The translations under genes and the position numbers were made by a program. Shown piece by piece: positions 32,737 through 42,179 of a DNA stretch of 64,000 bases; the first letter of the stretch is position 1, and each line of letters opens with the position of its first letter. Origin of the DNA: DASVTR01 sp033855775 (GTDB lineage: Bacteria > Acidobacteriota > Blastocatellia > Pyrinomonadales > Pyrinomonadaceae); NCBI GenBank assembly GCA_033855775.1, contig JAWVFT010000005.1:42627-106626 (forward strand), written 5' to 3'. The notes beneath the pieces are model-generated. The model did not search any database, was not told the DNA's origin, and saw only the letters and a list, made by a program, of their open reading frames with translations.

Positions 32737-34308
32737 ATGATGCGCGGAAACTATCCATGGAGAGCGACGTTAACAAGCGTCAGCCGTTCGCTGGCGCTAT
32801 TGCTTTTGTGCGCGCTCTCAACGCAGGCGCAAACTACTACACGCCGCGCGCCTGCCTTGAACACGACGGAGCAACGCGCGGCGCGCTACTTCGAGTCGCT
32901 GCGCGCATCTCCGCCGCAGCAGTTGGCCTTCCTGTTGAAGATGCCGAAGGGCGCGGACTTGCACAATCACCTGTCCGGCTCAATCTACGCCGAGTCGTAT
33001 ATACAGTGGGCGGCGGATAACAAGCTGTGTGTTAATTCGTTGACGCTCGCGCTCTCGCTGCCGCCGTGCGACGCGAACGCGGGCCAGTCTCTTGCCAGCG
33101 CGGCTCTCACCAACTCCGTGCTCTATCGCCAGTTGATTGACGCATGGTCAATGCGCTACTGGCAATATTCCGGGCAGAACGGTCATGACCATTTCTTCGA
33201 CACGTTCGGCAAGTTCGCCGTCGCCACTTACGGGCAAACGGGACGGATGCTGGCCGATGCCGTCACGCGCGCGGCGCGCGGCCATGTGCTGTATCTGGAA
33301 TTGATGTTGACGCCGGACGGCGGGATGTCGAATCAAGTTGGGCAGAAGTCGGGTTGGGACGGCAACTTTGAAGCGACGCTCGTCAGGCTCAAGAGCAACG
33401 GCCTTGACAACGCCGTCGCCGCGGGCATCAAAGCCTTGCAGGAGGCCGAGACGGAGAAGAACCAACTGTTGAAATGCGGCACGGCGCAGGCAGACCCCGG
33501 CTGCGGCGTGACCGTTCGCTACATCTCGCAAGTCTCGCGCGGAGCCGCGCCCGCGCAGGTCTTCGCGCAGATGGCGACGGGCTTCGCGCTGGCTAACGAT
33601 GCGAACTCAAAAGTGGTGGCCTTGAATCTGGTGCAGCCCGAAGACGGCTTGACCGCGATGCAGGATTTCTCGCTGCACATGCGGATGCTCAACTTTCTGC
33701 GCCCGCTCTATCCGGCGGCGCATCTGACGCTGCATGCTGGCGAACTCGCCCCCGGCAGCGTGCCGCCCCAAGGGCTTTCGTTTCATATACGCGAGTCGGT
33801 CATGACGGCCCGCGCCGAACGCATCGGCCACGGCGTTGACATCATGCACGAAGACGACCCCGAAGGCTTGTTGCGCGAGATGGCGCGGCGCGGCGTGATG
33901 GTCGAAATCTGCCTGACCAGCAACGACGTGATTTTAGGCGTCAGCAAAGAGCAGCATCCGCTGGCGACCTACATACAGCACGGCGTCCCCGTCGCGTTGG
34001 CGACAGACGACGAGGGCGTCTCGCGTTCGGAAATCTCGCGCGAGTATTTGAAGGCCGCGGATGAACAAGGGCTTGGCTATCTGCAACTCAAAAGGATGGC
34101 GCGCGCCAGTCTGCAATACGCTTTTCTGGCGGGCGTGAGCCTGTGGCGCGACGCCGGAAAATTTATCGCGGTCGCTCAATGCGCCGCAGACGTTCCCGGC
34201 GCGGCGGTCATCACAAATGGTTGCAGGCAATACTTGTCCGGCAGCGAAAAAGCGCGCCTGCAATGGAAGCTGGAAGAAGAGTTCAAGGCGTTTGAGAGCG
34301 CGTATTGA
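32737..34308 (+). CDS. Secreted adenosine deaminase-like protein
   Basis: A 523-residue exported member of the adenosine/AMP deaminase family, longer than cytoplasmic Add (about 340) and similar in length to secreted ADGF-type enzymes. The signal peptide runs LTSVSRSLALLLLCALSTQA. The zinc site is GADLHNHLSGSI; LTLHAGE holds the third histidine and catalytic glutamate, ERIGHGVDIM the general-base histidine, and ATDDEGVSRS the paired aspartates. ATGATG at 32737 is preceded by GGAG. It probably deaminates extracellular nucleosides for salvage. The 305-base gap before it, shared with the SET gene, shows no clear promoter to me. Confidence 0.9.
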   Translation: MMRGNYPWRATLTSVSRSLALLLLCALSTQAQTTTRRAPALNTTEQRAARYFESLRASPPQQLAFLLKMPKGADLHNHLSGSIYAESYIQWAADNKLCVNSLTLALSLPPCDANAGQSLASAALTNSVLYRQLIDAWSMRYWQYSGQNGHDHFFDTFGKFAVATYGQTGRMLADAVTRAARGHVLYLELMLTPDGGMSNQVGQKSGWDGNFEATLVRLKSNGLDNAVAAGIKALQEAETEKNQLLKCGTAQADPGCGVTVRYISQVSRGAAPAQVFAQMATGFALANDANSKVVALNLVQPEDGLTAMQDFSLHMRMLNFLRPLYPAAHLTLHAGELAPGSVPPQGLSFHIRESVMTARAERIGHGVDIMHEDDPEGLLREMARRGVMVEICLTSNDVILGVSKEQHPLATYIQHGVPVALATDDEGVSRSEISREYLKAADEQGLGYLQLKRMARASLQYAFLAGVSLWRDAGKFIAVAQCAADVPGAAVITNGCRQYLSGSEKARLQWKLEEEFKAFESAY

Positions 34309-34407
34309 CGTAAGGCGCATGCGCGCCGCAGTCCTCCTTTGAGACGCATGACGGAAGCCGTTCAACGCTTGCTCGTTAAGGCAAAAGCGGAAGACGGGAA
34401 AGAAGAA

Positions 34408-34452
34408 AAGCAGCCGCTTCGATAGCGCGTCGTCGAAGCGGCTGCTTCTTTT
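34408..34452 (+). terminator. Intrinsic terminator after adenosine deaminase
   Basis: A perfect 15-bp stem (34408-34422 with 34433-34447), a 10-base loop, followed by CTTTTTAT. Confidence 0.92.
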
Positions 34453-34576
34453 TATCTGCCGGAGATTCCTTTTCTGAGGCGAAACGGTTTAAGATAGCGG
34501 CCCCCCGCAGAAAATCCGGCAAGCTTGCGCGGCCCGACTCGCGTGGCGCACGCGCGCAATCAATCAGGAAGAGACA

Positions 34577-36577
34577 ATGAATCGTTTCAGCAAAATATTC
34601 CCAGCGACGTTGCTGAGCTTTGTGCTGGCGCACGCGCTGGCTTTGACGACGCTGGCGCAGGCTCCCGGCCCCAGAGCGGCGGCGCAGGCCGCCAGTGAGA
34701 AGAAGGCGGAAGCCGCGCGCCGCAAAGCTCCGGCGATGGTCGCGCAGCGTTTTGAGAAGGACGGCATCGTCATCAATTTCTCTCTCCAGTCGAGGCCGAC
34801 GGAGAAGGGCAACGTCGAAGGCTTGGTGGCAGGCACGGATGCCGTCGCCACCTTCCGCGTCAACGATGCGCGCACGAGCCAGCCCGTCACGGGTCTTCAC
34901 CCGAACGCCTGGATTACCTCGCGCAAGTCCGAACTGCCGCCGAATGAAGCGGAATGTCGTGACCGGATTCGCACGCTGATGGGCGGCCTGCTCAGCACAC
35001 GCGCCGAGATTGACATGAACGCATATGTCATGTTCACGCTCAATCACGACAACACCGTGACCGTCATCAATCCGCAGATTTCGTTCAGCAAGACGAAGCT
35101 CGAAAGCATCATCATGCTGCCCGGCCCCGGCGCAGACTGGGCACTCTCTTCAAACAAAGAGTTGCTCTATCTGACGCTGCCGGAGCAATCGGCCATCGGC
35201 GTCATCAATACCATCACGCGCAAACTCGTGACGACGATTCCCGTCGGCGACGGCTTAAAGCCGGTGCGCATCGCTCTTCAACCGGATGGACGATATGCCT
35301 GGGCCGGACTCGACGGGTCGCCTTCGGTGGCCGTGATAGACACGAGCGCGGGCAGGCTCGCCGCCACCGTCGCGGTCGGCGACGGGCTGCACAACATAGC
35401 ATTCACGCCCGACAGCCAGACGGCCTTTGTCACCAACAGCGCAGCCGATACCGTCTCGGTCATCGACACTAAAAGACTGACGAAGACGGCGGACATCAGC
35501 GTCGGCAAGACTCCGGTCGCCGTCGCCTACAGCAACGCCAGCCGCCTCGTCTACGCGGCGGCCATTAACGGCGGAAGCGTCGCGGCGATTGACCCCACAA
35601 AGCGGCAAGTCGTCGCCATGATTCCCATCAAGCGCGGCGTCGTCGCCATGCGGTTCGAGCCTGCGGGCCGCTTCGCCTTCCTCGTTAATCAGATTGACAA
35701 CACAGTCTCCGTCCTCGACGCTTCGACCAACACGATTACCGGCACGGCGGAAGTCGTCAAAGGGCCGGATCAAGTCACCTTCACGGACAGGTATGCATAC
35801 ATTCGCGGCACGGGTTCGGAGAAATTCTCTTTGATAGATTTGAACGGAGCCGGCAAAGGAACGCTCTCGGCGGTTGATGTGGTGGCGGGTCGCCAGCCAG
35901 CCAGCGCGGCGCCCGAAGACATCGGCGTCGCAGACATGATTGCCCCGACGCCCGAAGGCAACGCGGCCATGATTGCCAATGCTCCGGACGGGATGATTTA
36001 TTACTACGTCGAAGGCATGATGGCTCCGATGGGCACGCTCAGCAATTACAAGCGACGACCGCGCGCCTTGCTCCTCGTTGACCGCAGCCTCGACGAAACT
36101 GCGCCGGGCGTTTACTCGACGCCCATCAAGCTCACGGGCGCGGGCCGTTTCGATGTCCCCTTTTTGTTAGACCAGCCGCGCCTCGTCAACTGCTTCCAAC
36201 TCGAAGTCGCAGAGTCGCAAGACGGCGACAAGAATCGCGCCGGAACGACCATCGCCGTCGATGCTCTCTTTCAGGGCCAGCGGTTCAAAGCTCTGGACAC
36301 GATTCCGCTCCGCTTCAAGATTACGGACCCCTTGACGAAGCAGGCGGTCGCAGGTTTGACAGACGTGCAAGTGCTCATCTTCGAGCCGCCCGGCGTCTGG
36401 CAGGAGCGACAGTTTGCGAAGGAAGTCGAAGCCGGAGTTTATGAAATCAAGCAGGCGTTTCCGCGCGAAGGCATCTACAACGTGATGGTCGGCGTCGCCT
36501 CGCGCGGCACGACCTACGCCGACCTGCCGTTCACCAGCGTGAAGGTGACAGCCGCCAACACGCAACCGAAAGAATAG
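34577..36577 (+). CDS. Exported YVTN-type beta-propeller protein
   Basis: A 666-residue secreted protein. After the signal peptide (LLSFVLAHALALTTLAQ), residues about 50-130 contain a domain with AWITSRKSELPPNEAECRDR. The centre has about six YVTN/cytochrome-D1-like blades, recognisable by VINTITRKLVTTIPVGDGL, VAVIDTSAGRLAATVAVGDG, VSVIDTKRLTKTADISVGKT and VSVLDASTNTITGT. The C-terminus (from about 500, FDVPFLLDQPRLVNCFQLEV) is a beta-sandwich like those in FixH/YtkA-type periplasmic proteins. It is the first gene of a run with SCO1, cytochrome c and DsbA-like proteins, 32 bases before the SCO gene. A role in periplasmic metal or redox handling is inferred from position only. Confidence 0.82.
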   Translation: MNRFSKIFPATLLSFVLAHALALTTLAQAPGPRAAAQAASEKKAEAARRKAPAMVAQRFEKDGIVINFSLQSRPTEKGNVEGLVAGTDAVATFRVNDARTSQPVTGLHPNAWITSRKSELPPNEAECRDRIRTLMGGLLSTRAEIDMNAYVMFTLNHDNTVTVINPQISFSKTKLESIIMLPGPGADWALSSNKELLYLTLPEQSAIGVINTITRKLVTTIPVGDGLKPVRIALQPDGRYAWAGLDGSPSVAVIDTSAGRLAATVAVGDGLHNIAFTPDSQTAFVTNSAADTVSVIDTKRLTKTADISVGKTPVAVAYSNASRLVYAAAINGGSVAAIDPTKRQVVAMIPIKRGVVAMRFEPAGRFAFLVNQIDNTVSVLDASTNTITGTAEVVKGPDQVTFTDRYAYIRGTGSEKFSLIDLNGAGKGTLSAVDVVAGRQPASAAPEDIGVADMIAPTPEGNAAMIANAPDGMIYYYVEGMMAPMGTLSNYKRRPRALLLVDRSLDETAPGVYSTPIKLTGAGRFDVPFLLDQPRLVNCFQLEVAESQDGDKNRAGTTIAVDALFQGQRFKALDTIPLRFKITDPLTKQAVAGLTDVQVLIFEPPGVWQERQFAKEVEAGVYEIKQAFPREGIYNVMVGVASRGTTYADLPFTSVKVTAANTQPKE

Positions 36578-36609
36578 CCGGACATCAATACTTACGAAAG
36601 AGAACAAGC

Positions 36610-37914
36610 ATGAGCAGCAAGTTTTTCCCGACGCTTATCTTTTGCGCGCTCTTCATCTGCGCGCCGCTCGCGCTCTTCGACAGCGAAGGCTCCGCGCAGG
36701 CGCAGACGACGCGCCGCAAGACGCAGACGCCGCAGTCCGTCACCTATGCTTGCCCGATGCACCCGGAAGTGACCTCGAAAAAGCGCGGTCGTTGTCCGAA
36801 GTGCGGGATGAATCTGGTCGCGCAGAGCAAGAGCGCGCCGCCGGCCGCAGCCGCAAGCGCGGGCGCAGGCGAGATGAAGAAGGCGGACGAGGCGGACTTG
36901 AAACTGAAGATTCCAGACACGACCGTCTACGACCAGAATGGCCGCAAGCTCAACTTCTATCAAGACCTCGTGAAAGGCAGAACGGTCGCCATCAACTTCA
37001 TCTTCACGACCTGCACGACCATCTGCCCGCCGCTGACCGCGACCTTCCGCCGCGTCCAGCAAATTTTGGGCGAGCGCGTCGGGCGCGACGTGCAGTTGAT
37101 TTCCATCAGCGTTGACCCGACGACCGACGTTCCCGAACGGCTCAAGGCTTTCTCCGAAAAGTTTAAGGCAGGCCCCGGCTGGAGCTTCGTCACCGGCAGC
37201 AAGCAAGACATAGATAAGCTGCTGGTCGCGCTCGGCGGCTACGTCGCCGACAAGAACGACCACACGCCGCTCATCTTAATCGGCAACGACAAAGCCTCTT
37301 TCTGGACGCGCACGTACGGCCTTGCTCCCGCCGCGCAAATCGTCGGCCTCGTCAACGACGCGACCAGCAAGAGCGGCGCGACAGCCGCCGCGCTCAAGGA
37401 AACTTCGACGACCTCCGAAGCGGCGGCCAGCTACTTTCCCAACCTCGAACTGCTGACGCAGGACAACAAGCCCGTCCGCTTCTACAACGACTTGCTCAAG
37501 GGCAAAGTCGTGCTCATCAATTTTCTCTTCACGACTTGTCAGGGCGTCTGTTCGCCGATGACGGCCAATCTGGTCAAGGTGCAAAACTATCTGGGCGAGC
37601 GCGTCGGGCGCGAAGTCGTCATGATTTCCATCAGCGTTGACCCTTTGACCGACACGCCCGCTGCGCTCAAAAAATATTCCGATAGTTTTAAGACGCAGCC
37701 CGGCTGGTACTTCCTGACCGGCGACAAGAAGAACGTTGACTGGGTGCTCTACAAACTGGGCGGCTACGTCGAAGACAAACAGCAGCACAGCAGCGTGCTG
37801 ATTATCGGCAACGAAACGACCGGCGAGTGGATAAAGGTTCCGGCGATGAGCAACCCGACCGAGATTGCCAACGCCGTCGTCAAACTGCTCGCCCCGCCCA
37901 AAGAGGGAAATTGA
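36610..37914 (+). CDS. Tandem SCO1/SenC protein with N-terminal heavy-metal-binding domain
   Basis: A 434-residue exported protein with three modules. After the signal, residues 46-70 form a heavy-metal-binding domain (YACPMHPEVTSKKRGRCPKC, with GMNL). Then come two complete SCO domains, about 105-250 and 275-434. Each has the copper-binding CxxxC and a distal His: C135/C139 with H218, and C310/C314 with H393. SCO proteins deliver copper to the CuA site of cytochrome oxidase or reduce it. Two copies in one chain plus a metal-binding domain are unusual. Oxidase genes are not in this window. The neighbours (YVTN propeller, cytochrome c fusion, DsbA-like) support respiratory or redox maturation. 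Confidence 0.92.
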   Translation: MSSKFFPTLIFCALFICAPLALFDSEGSAQAQTTRRKTQTPQSVTYACPMHPEVTSKKRGRCPKCGMNLVAQSKSAPPAAAASAGAGEMKKADEADLKLKIPDTTVYDQNGRKLNFYQDLVKGRTVAINFIFTTCTTICPPLTATFRRVQQILGERVGRDVQLISISVDPTTDVPERLKAFSEKFKAGPGWSFVTGSKQDIDKLLVALGGYVADKNDHTPLILIGNDKASFWTRTYGLAPAAQIVGLVNDATSKSGATAAALKETSTTSEAAASYFPNLELLTQDNKPVRFYNDLLKGKVVLINFLFTTCQGVCSPMTANLVKVQNYLGERVGREVVMISISVDPLTDTPAALKKYSDSFKTQPGWYFLTGDKKNVDWVLYKLGGYVEDKQQHSSVLIIGNETTGEWIKVPAMSNPTEIANAVVKLLAPPKEGN

Positions 37915-37958
37915 GAGACTCAAATCCGCAAGCTGAGTTGACGGTTAAAAGCGACAGG

Positions 37959-39608
37959 ATGAAGGCCAGCCTCTTTCGCTTCAAGCTCAAGCTCTCGATC
38001 GTCTTCTGCCTCGCCGTCTTCATGTTGCTCTCTGCGACGGGCGGCGCGTCCACGCAGCAAGCGGAGGGCGGCAAGGCTTCGCTCTCGCCGCAGGAGAAAC
38101 GCGGCAAGCAGATTTATCTCAAAGGCGAAGGCGGGGCGGGCGGCGAAGGCGGGGCGGGCGGCGAAATCGTGGCGGGCCTGGGCAGCGGCGACCTGGACCT
38201 TCCGGCGACCTCTTTCGCTTGCGTCAACTGCCACGGCCTGCGCGGCGAAGGCACGAGCGAGGGCGGGCTTCAGCCGCCGCCCGTTACATGGGCCGCGCTC
38301 ATGCGCGCGCACACTTCCACGCTGACACGACGCGAGCGACCCGCTTACACCGAAGCGACTCTCGCGCGAGCCATCGGCGAGAGCCTCGATTCTTCGGGCG
38401 CGCGTCTTCATCCGGGGATGCCGCGCTATCGCATGACGGCGGCGCAGATGGCAGACCTCATCGCCTATCTCAAACGACTCGGCACGAGCAGCGACACAGA
38501 CCCCGGCATCACGGAAGAGACTATCAAAATCGGCGCTGCATTGCCGCTGACGGGGCCGCTCTCGGCCATCGGCGAAGATGTCAAAGCCACGCTGCTGGCG
38601 AGCTTCGCGCAGGTCAACGCGCAGGGCGGAATTTACAATCGTCGTTTCGAGTTGGTGGTTGAAGACTCGCGCGGCGACGCGGCGCAGACGCTTGAAGCGA
38701 CACGTCGCTTGATTGAACAGGACAACGTGTTCGCGCTGGTCGGCAGCTTCGAGACGGGCGATAGCAACGCCCTCAACGAGTTTATCAAGCGCAGCGAAGT
38801 TCCGCTCGTCGGCCCCGTCACGCTGTCGCCGCGCCTCGCCGTGCCGCCCAACCCTTACGTCTTCTACCTGCTGCCGACCTTCGGCGACCAGGCGCGCGCG
38901 CTCGTTGATTTCGTCCACACGAAAGCCGCTGGCAAGCCCTTGAAGCTGGCCGTCGTCTACGCCGACAACGACTTTGACCGCGACGCTCTGGCGGGCGCGC
39001 AAGCTCAGGCCAGGCTGTACGGGATGGAGATTGTCGCCGAGCAATCTTACGCGACGGGACGCTTCGACGCCGTGAAGACCGTCGCGCTCTTGACGGAGAA
39101 AAAGGCCGAGCGCGTCTTCTTCTTCGGCGGCGCGGACGACATCAACCTGTGCGCGCGAGAGATGGAGCGCGCGAAGCTCAACGCCGCGCTGCTCACCTCC
39201 GTGGTGATGATTGGTCGCGGGGCTTTCACCTTGCCGCCCGCGGTCGCGGCGCGGACGTTTCTCTCGTATCCGTCGGCGCTGCCGAATCAGGAGGACTTCG
39301 CAGAGTTCATCGGCTTGATGCAGAAAGCCGGAGCGCGCTTGCGCAGTCCCGCCTTTCAGTCTGTGGCTTACGCCGCGACAAAGCTGATGTTCGAGGCGGC
39401 GAAGCTGAGCAGCCGCCAACTAGACCGCGCGACGCTCATCAATTCGCTTGAGCGCGTGCAGGATTTAAGAACCGGCGTCGTGCCGCCGCTCACCTTCGGC
39501 CCGAACCGCAGAGTCGGTTCAATCGGCTCATACATCGTCGGCGTTGACCTCGCCAACCAGCAGTACACTCCGCTGAGCGAGCGGCTCGTGCCAAAAGAGA
39601 AATTATAG
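37959..39608 (+). CDS. Cytochrome c fused to type-1 periplasmic substrate-binding protein
   Basis: A 549-residue exported protein. The signal peptide (LSIVFCLAVFMLLSATGGAS) is followed by a class I cytochrome c domain, residues about 40-175, with the haem motif CVNCH (88-92) and a likely axial Met in HPGMP (M154). Between its first helix and the haem site is a glycine-rich insert made of a duplicated 18-base unit. From about 180 to the end is a complete LivJ/Peripla_BP_6 domain (KIGAALPLTGPLSAIGEDVK ... GGIYNRRFELVVEDSRGD). No ABC permease or ATPase is nearby. It may be a ligand-gated redox sensor or an electron-transfer protein controlled by a small molecule. The ATG is 45 bases after the SCO stop. 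Confidence 0.88.
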   Translation: MKASLFRFKLKLSIVFCLAVFMLLSATGGASTQQAEGGKASLSPQEKRGKQIYLKGEGGAGGEGGAGGEIVAGLGSGDLDLPATSFACVNCHGLRGEGTSEGGLQPPPVTWAALMRAHTSTLTRRERPAYTEATLARAIGESLDSSGARLHPGMPRYRMTAAQMADLIAYLKRLGTSSDTDPGITEETIKIGAALPLTGPLSAIGEDVKATLLASFAQVNAQGGIYNRRFELVVEDSRGDAAQTLEATRRLIEQDNVFALVGSFETGDSNALNEFIKRSEVPLVGPVTLSPRLAVPPNPYVFYLLPTFGDQARALVDFVHTKAAGKPLKLAVVYADNDFDRDALAGAQAQARLYGMEIVAEQSYATGRFDAVKTVALLTEKKAERVFFFGGADDINLCAREMERAKLNAALLTSVVMIGRGAFTLPPAVAARTFLSYPSALPNQEDFAEFIGLMQKAGARLRSPAFQSVAYAATKLMFEAAKLSSRQLDRATLINSLERVQDLRTGVVPPLTFGPNRRVGSIGSYIVGVDLANQQYTPLSERLVPKEKL

Positions 39609-39716
39609 AGCGCGCGGGCTAACGAGAAACCAAACGGGGCGCAAGCGCAGAGCGACGGCGCGCAGAGCGTCGAGCCGGGAACGGCAAGACCAAAATTTTT
39701 ATCAGGGAACTGAGGG

Positions 39717-41273
39717 ATGATGAACAAGCTCTTATTGATTCTCATAATCACGTTGGTCGTTTATTCAACAAGCGCGCCGGCCCAAACGAGTCCGGCTGCG
39801 CCGGTTGATAAGCAGGCGACGCCCGCGTCTCCGGCGCCATCAGTCGCGCAGCCCGCCGGTAGCGCAAGAGAGGAAGACTGCGCCTGCGAAGCGCAGCCGT
39901 TGCCGGATGTGCTGGCGACCGTCAACGCCGTCCGCATCACGAGCAAAGACATCAGCGAGCAGACCGCGCAAAGAGTCGCTGCCCTGCACAAGCAGGTCGT
40001 CGAAGCGCGACGGCGCGCGCTTGAGTCACAAATCAATTCAAAGCTGCTCGACGCGGAAGCGAAGAAGCGCGGCACGACCGCCCCGAAGCTGCTCGAAGAT
40101 GAAGTCATCTCGAAGGTCAAAGACCCGACCGACGCCGAAGTCCAGGCTTTCTATGACCAGAACAAGACCAACATCGGAGCGGAGCTAAAGGACGTGCGCG
40201 GCGACATCATCGCTTACCTGCGCAACAAGAAGGAAGGAGATGAAGCGCAGAAATATGCCGCGAGCCTGCGCGCCGTCGCCCAGGTCAAAGTGTTGATGCC
40301 GAACGCCGCTCCGCCCACGACCGCGGCAGAGCGAGCGCGCGTCCTCGCCACAGTCAACGGCGAACAGATAACCTCCGGCGACATCGAAAACTCGCTACGC
40401 CCTTTAATCTTCAGCGTGCAGGAGCAGGTCTACACGCTACGCCGGATAGACGTTGACTTGAAAATCAACGACACGCTGCTTGAGCAGGAAGCGCAGAAAC
40501 GAAAGATCACGACCATCGCGCTGCTCGACGCGGAGGTGACGACCAAGAGCAAGCCCGTCACGGAAGCCGAAGCGCGCCTCTTCTACGACCAGAACAAGCA
40601 ACAATTGAACGGCGAGTTCGAGCCGTTGAAACCTCGACTCATAAAATATTTGCAGCAGCAGCAGGCGCGCGATGCGCAACTGGCCTTCGCCGAACAGTTG
40701 CGCCGCGCCGCCGTCATCCAAACGTTTCTCACGCCGCCGGAGCCGCCCGTCTACGACATCGCCACGGACGACCAGCCATCCTTGGGGAGCCAGAGCGCGC
40801 CCGTCACCATCGTCGAGTTTACGGATTACCAGTGTCCGGTCTGCGCCGCCGCGCAGCCTTCGATTGAAAGAGTGATGAAGGAGTATGAAGGCAAAGCGCG
40901 GCTCGTCGTCCGCGACTTCCCGCTCGAACAGCACGCCAATGCTTATCAGGCGGCGTTGGCGGCGGAGGCTGCGCGCGAGCAGGGGAAGTACTGGGAGTAC
41001 GTCGCGCTGCTCCTGCGTAATCAAGAGAAACTTGGGACGCCCGCGCTCAAGGACTACGCGAGCCAGCTTGCGCTCGACCGGCAAAAGTTTGACGCCGCGC
41101 TCGACTCAAAGAAATTCTCCGACCAGGTGCAGCGCGACGTGCGCGACGCCCTGCGCCTCGGCGTCAACGGCACGCCCACCATCTACGTCAACGGCCGCCG
41201 CGTTTCCGAGAACACATACGAATCCTTGAAAGCCGCCATGGACGCGGCCCTCAAGGCTCCGTCGAAGAAATAG
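39717..41273 (+). CDS. Double SurA-like/DsbA-like fusion protein
   Basis: A 518-residue exported protein. The signal peptide is LLLILIITLVVYSTSAPAQ. Two SurA-type chaperone segments follow, about 65-200 and 215-350, each starting with an ATVNA.RITS or ATVNGEQITS signature and containing an AFYDQNKTNI or LFYDQNKQQL helix. The C-terminus, from about 355, is a DsbA-like thioredoxin with CPVC at 373-376 and cis-proline in NGTPTIYVNG. It probably holds unfolded secreted proteins while oxidising or isomerising their disulfides, perhaps for the haem or copper proteins encoded upstream. A clean terminator follows at 41295-41326. Confidence 0.9.
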   Translation: MMNKLLLILIITLVVYSTSAPAQTSPAAPVDKQATPASPAPSVAQPAGSAREEDCACEAQPLPDVLATVNAVRITSKDISEQTAQRVAALHKQVVEARRRALESQINSKLLDAEAKKRGTTAPKLLEDEVISKVKDPTDAEVQAFYDQNKTNIGAELKDVRGDIIAYLRNKKEGDEAQKYAASLRAVAQVKVLMPNAAPPTTAAERARVLATVNGEQITSGDIENSLRPLIFSVQEQVYTLRRIDVDLKINDTLLEQEAQKRKITTIALLDAEVTTKSKPVTEAEARLFYDQNKQQLNGEFEPLKPRLIKYLQQQQARDAQLAFAEQLRRAAVIQTFLTPPEPPVYDIATDDQPSLGSQSAPVTIVEFTDYQCPVCAAAQPSIERVMKEYEGKARLVVRDFPLEQHANAYQAALAAEAAREQGKYWEYVALLLRNQEKLGTPALKDYASQLALDRQKFDAALDSKKFSDQVQRDVRDALRLGVNGTPTIYVNGRRVSENTYESLKAAMDAALKAPSKK

Positions 41274-41294
41274 CCGGCGGAGTTGAAAGGGAAC

Positions 41295-41326
41295 AGCGGC
41301 GAGCTTGCCCAAACAAGCTCGCCGCT
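41295..41326. terminator. Bidirectional-looking terminator hairpin
   Basis: A perfect 13-bp stem AGCGGCGAGCTTG (41295-41307) with CAAGCTCGCCGCT (41314-41326) and a 6-base loop, lying between convergent genes. Only a short T-run (TTT) follows on the plus strand. Confidence 0.75.
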
Positions 41327-41374
41327 TTCGGCTTCAGTGTATTTGAAGTTGAAGATGAGAGCGTTCGTGGGCTC

Positions 41375-41782
41375 TCATCTGATTGTGACTTCAAGCGTGT
41401 AGGGAGCGAGCGTGTAGTTGTCGTTGGCATGACCGACGACGATTTGATAATCGCCTGTGCGCGGCAGTTCGCCCGTCCAGTCTTGAACGTTGTCTGCGCC
41501 GTCGAGCGCGTCGAAGTTGCGGCTGCGCGGCGCGATGATACTGAACGTCGGCACGCCCGTGATGTGAACGAGCATGGTCTGGCCCGCCTCTGCGCGCAGG
41601 CGATAGACATAGCTTGCGCCCCAGTTGGCCTTGCCTTTCAACACGACCGTCGTTCGCCCGCGCGGAAACTGCACTCTTCTGGTAAAGGTCGTCCCCTTTT
41701 GCGCCGAGGCCAGCGAGATTGAACAGAGAATCAGAGCCGCTGCCGCCAGCAGGCGAATTGATTTGTTGAGGTTGAACTTCAT
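41375..41782 (-). CDS. Small secreted protein with PPC-like domain
   Basis: A 135-residue exported protein. The start MKFNLNKSIRLL has AAAGGA eight bases upstream and opens a signal peptide ending at LASAQ. The mature part is all beta: VVLKGKANWGASYVYRLRAE, GQTMLVHITG, then TGELPRTGDYQIVVGHAND. This strand order matches bacterial pre-peptidase C-terminal (PPC) domains, which help secretion or binding of other exported proteins. No catalytic residues. It is alone on the minus strand. Confidence 0.7.
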   Translation of the reverse strand: MKFNLNKSIRLLAAAALILCSISLASAQKGTTFTRRVQFPRGRTTVVLKGKANWGASYVYRLRAEAGQTMLVHITGVPTFSIIAPRSRNFDALDGADNVQDWTGELPRTGDYQIVVGHANDNYTLAPYTLEVTIR

Positions 41783-42006
41783 CTGTCTTTCCTTTCGAGA
41801 TTGTGACTCCGGCCAACACGCGACGGCGCGACGGAACAGAACCGTCAAACCACTTGTTCGTCATTCCGCTTTCATCACTGCCGACCTTTCGCGTTCTCAC
41901 AAATGGCCTTCATTTGCTAACGCGAAAATCGGCGGCGATTTCAATCAATGAAGTTTGAGGCGGATTGACGACGAGGTTTCAGCATGCGCGGGCGGACAAT
42001 AATAAA

Positions 42007-42034
42007 GCGGCAAGCCCCTCGCAAAGCTTGCCGC
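42007..42034 (-). terminator. Terminator of the small lipoprotein gene
   Basis: A 9-bp stem GCGGCAAGC (42007-42015) with GCTTGCCGC (42026-42034). Read leftward it is followed by TTTATTATT. The rest of the 41783-42179 gap shows only a second, imperfect hairpin at 42045-42070 and no gene that I can support. Confidence 0.6.
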
Positions 42035-42179
42035 CTTCCTCACATCAGATACGTCTTGGAAGACGCATCTGCTCTATCAGGAGGGGCGCACTATATCACC
42101 ACCGCCGCGCCTTGCCAAGAGAAAGATTCTCTTTTCAACTCTCTTAAGTTTCCCCGCGCCCGAAGCGCGCGTCCGTCGG

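Noticed and set aside
37920..39419. Long open frame on the minus strand opposite the cytochrome c fusion gene
   Set aside because: Same shadow effect: no domain, no ribosome-binding site, and the plus strand encodes two recognised domains.
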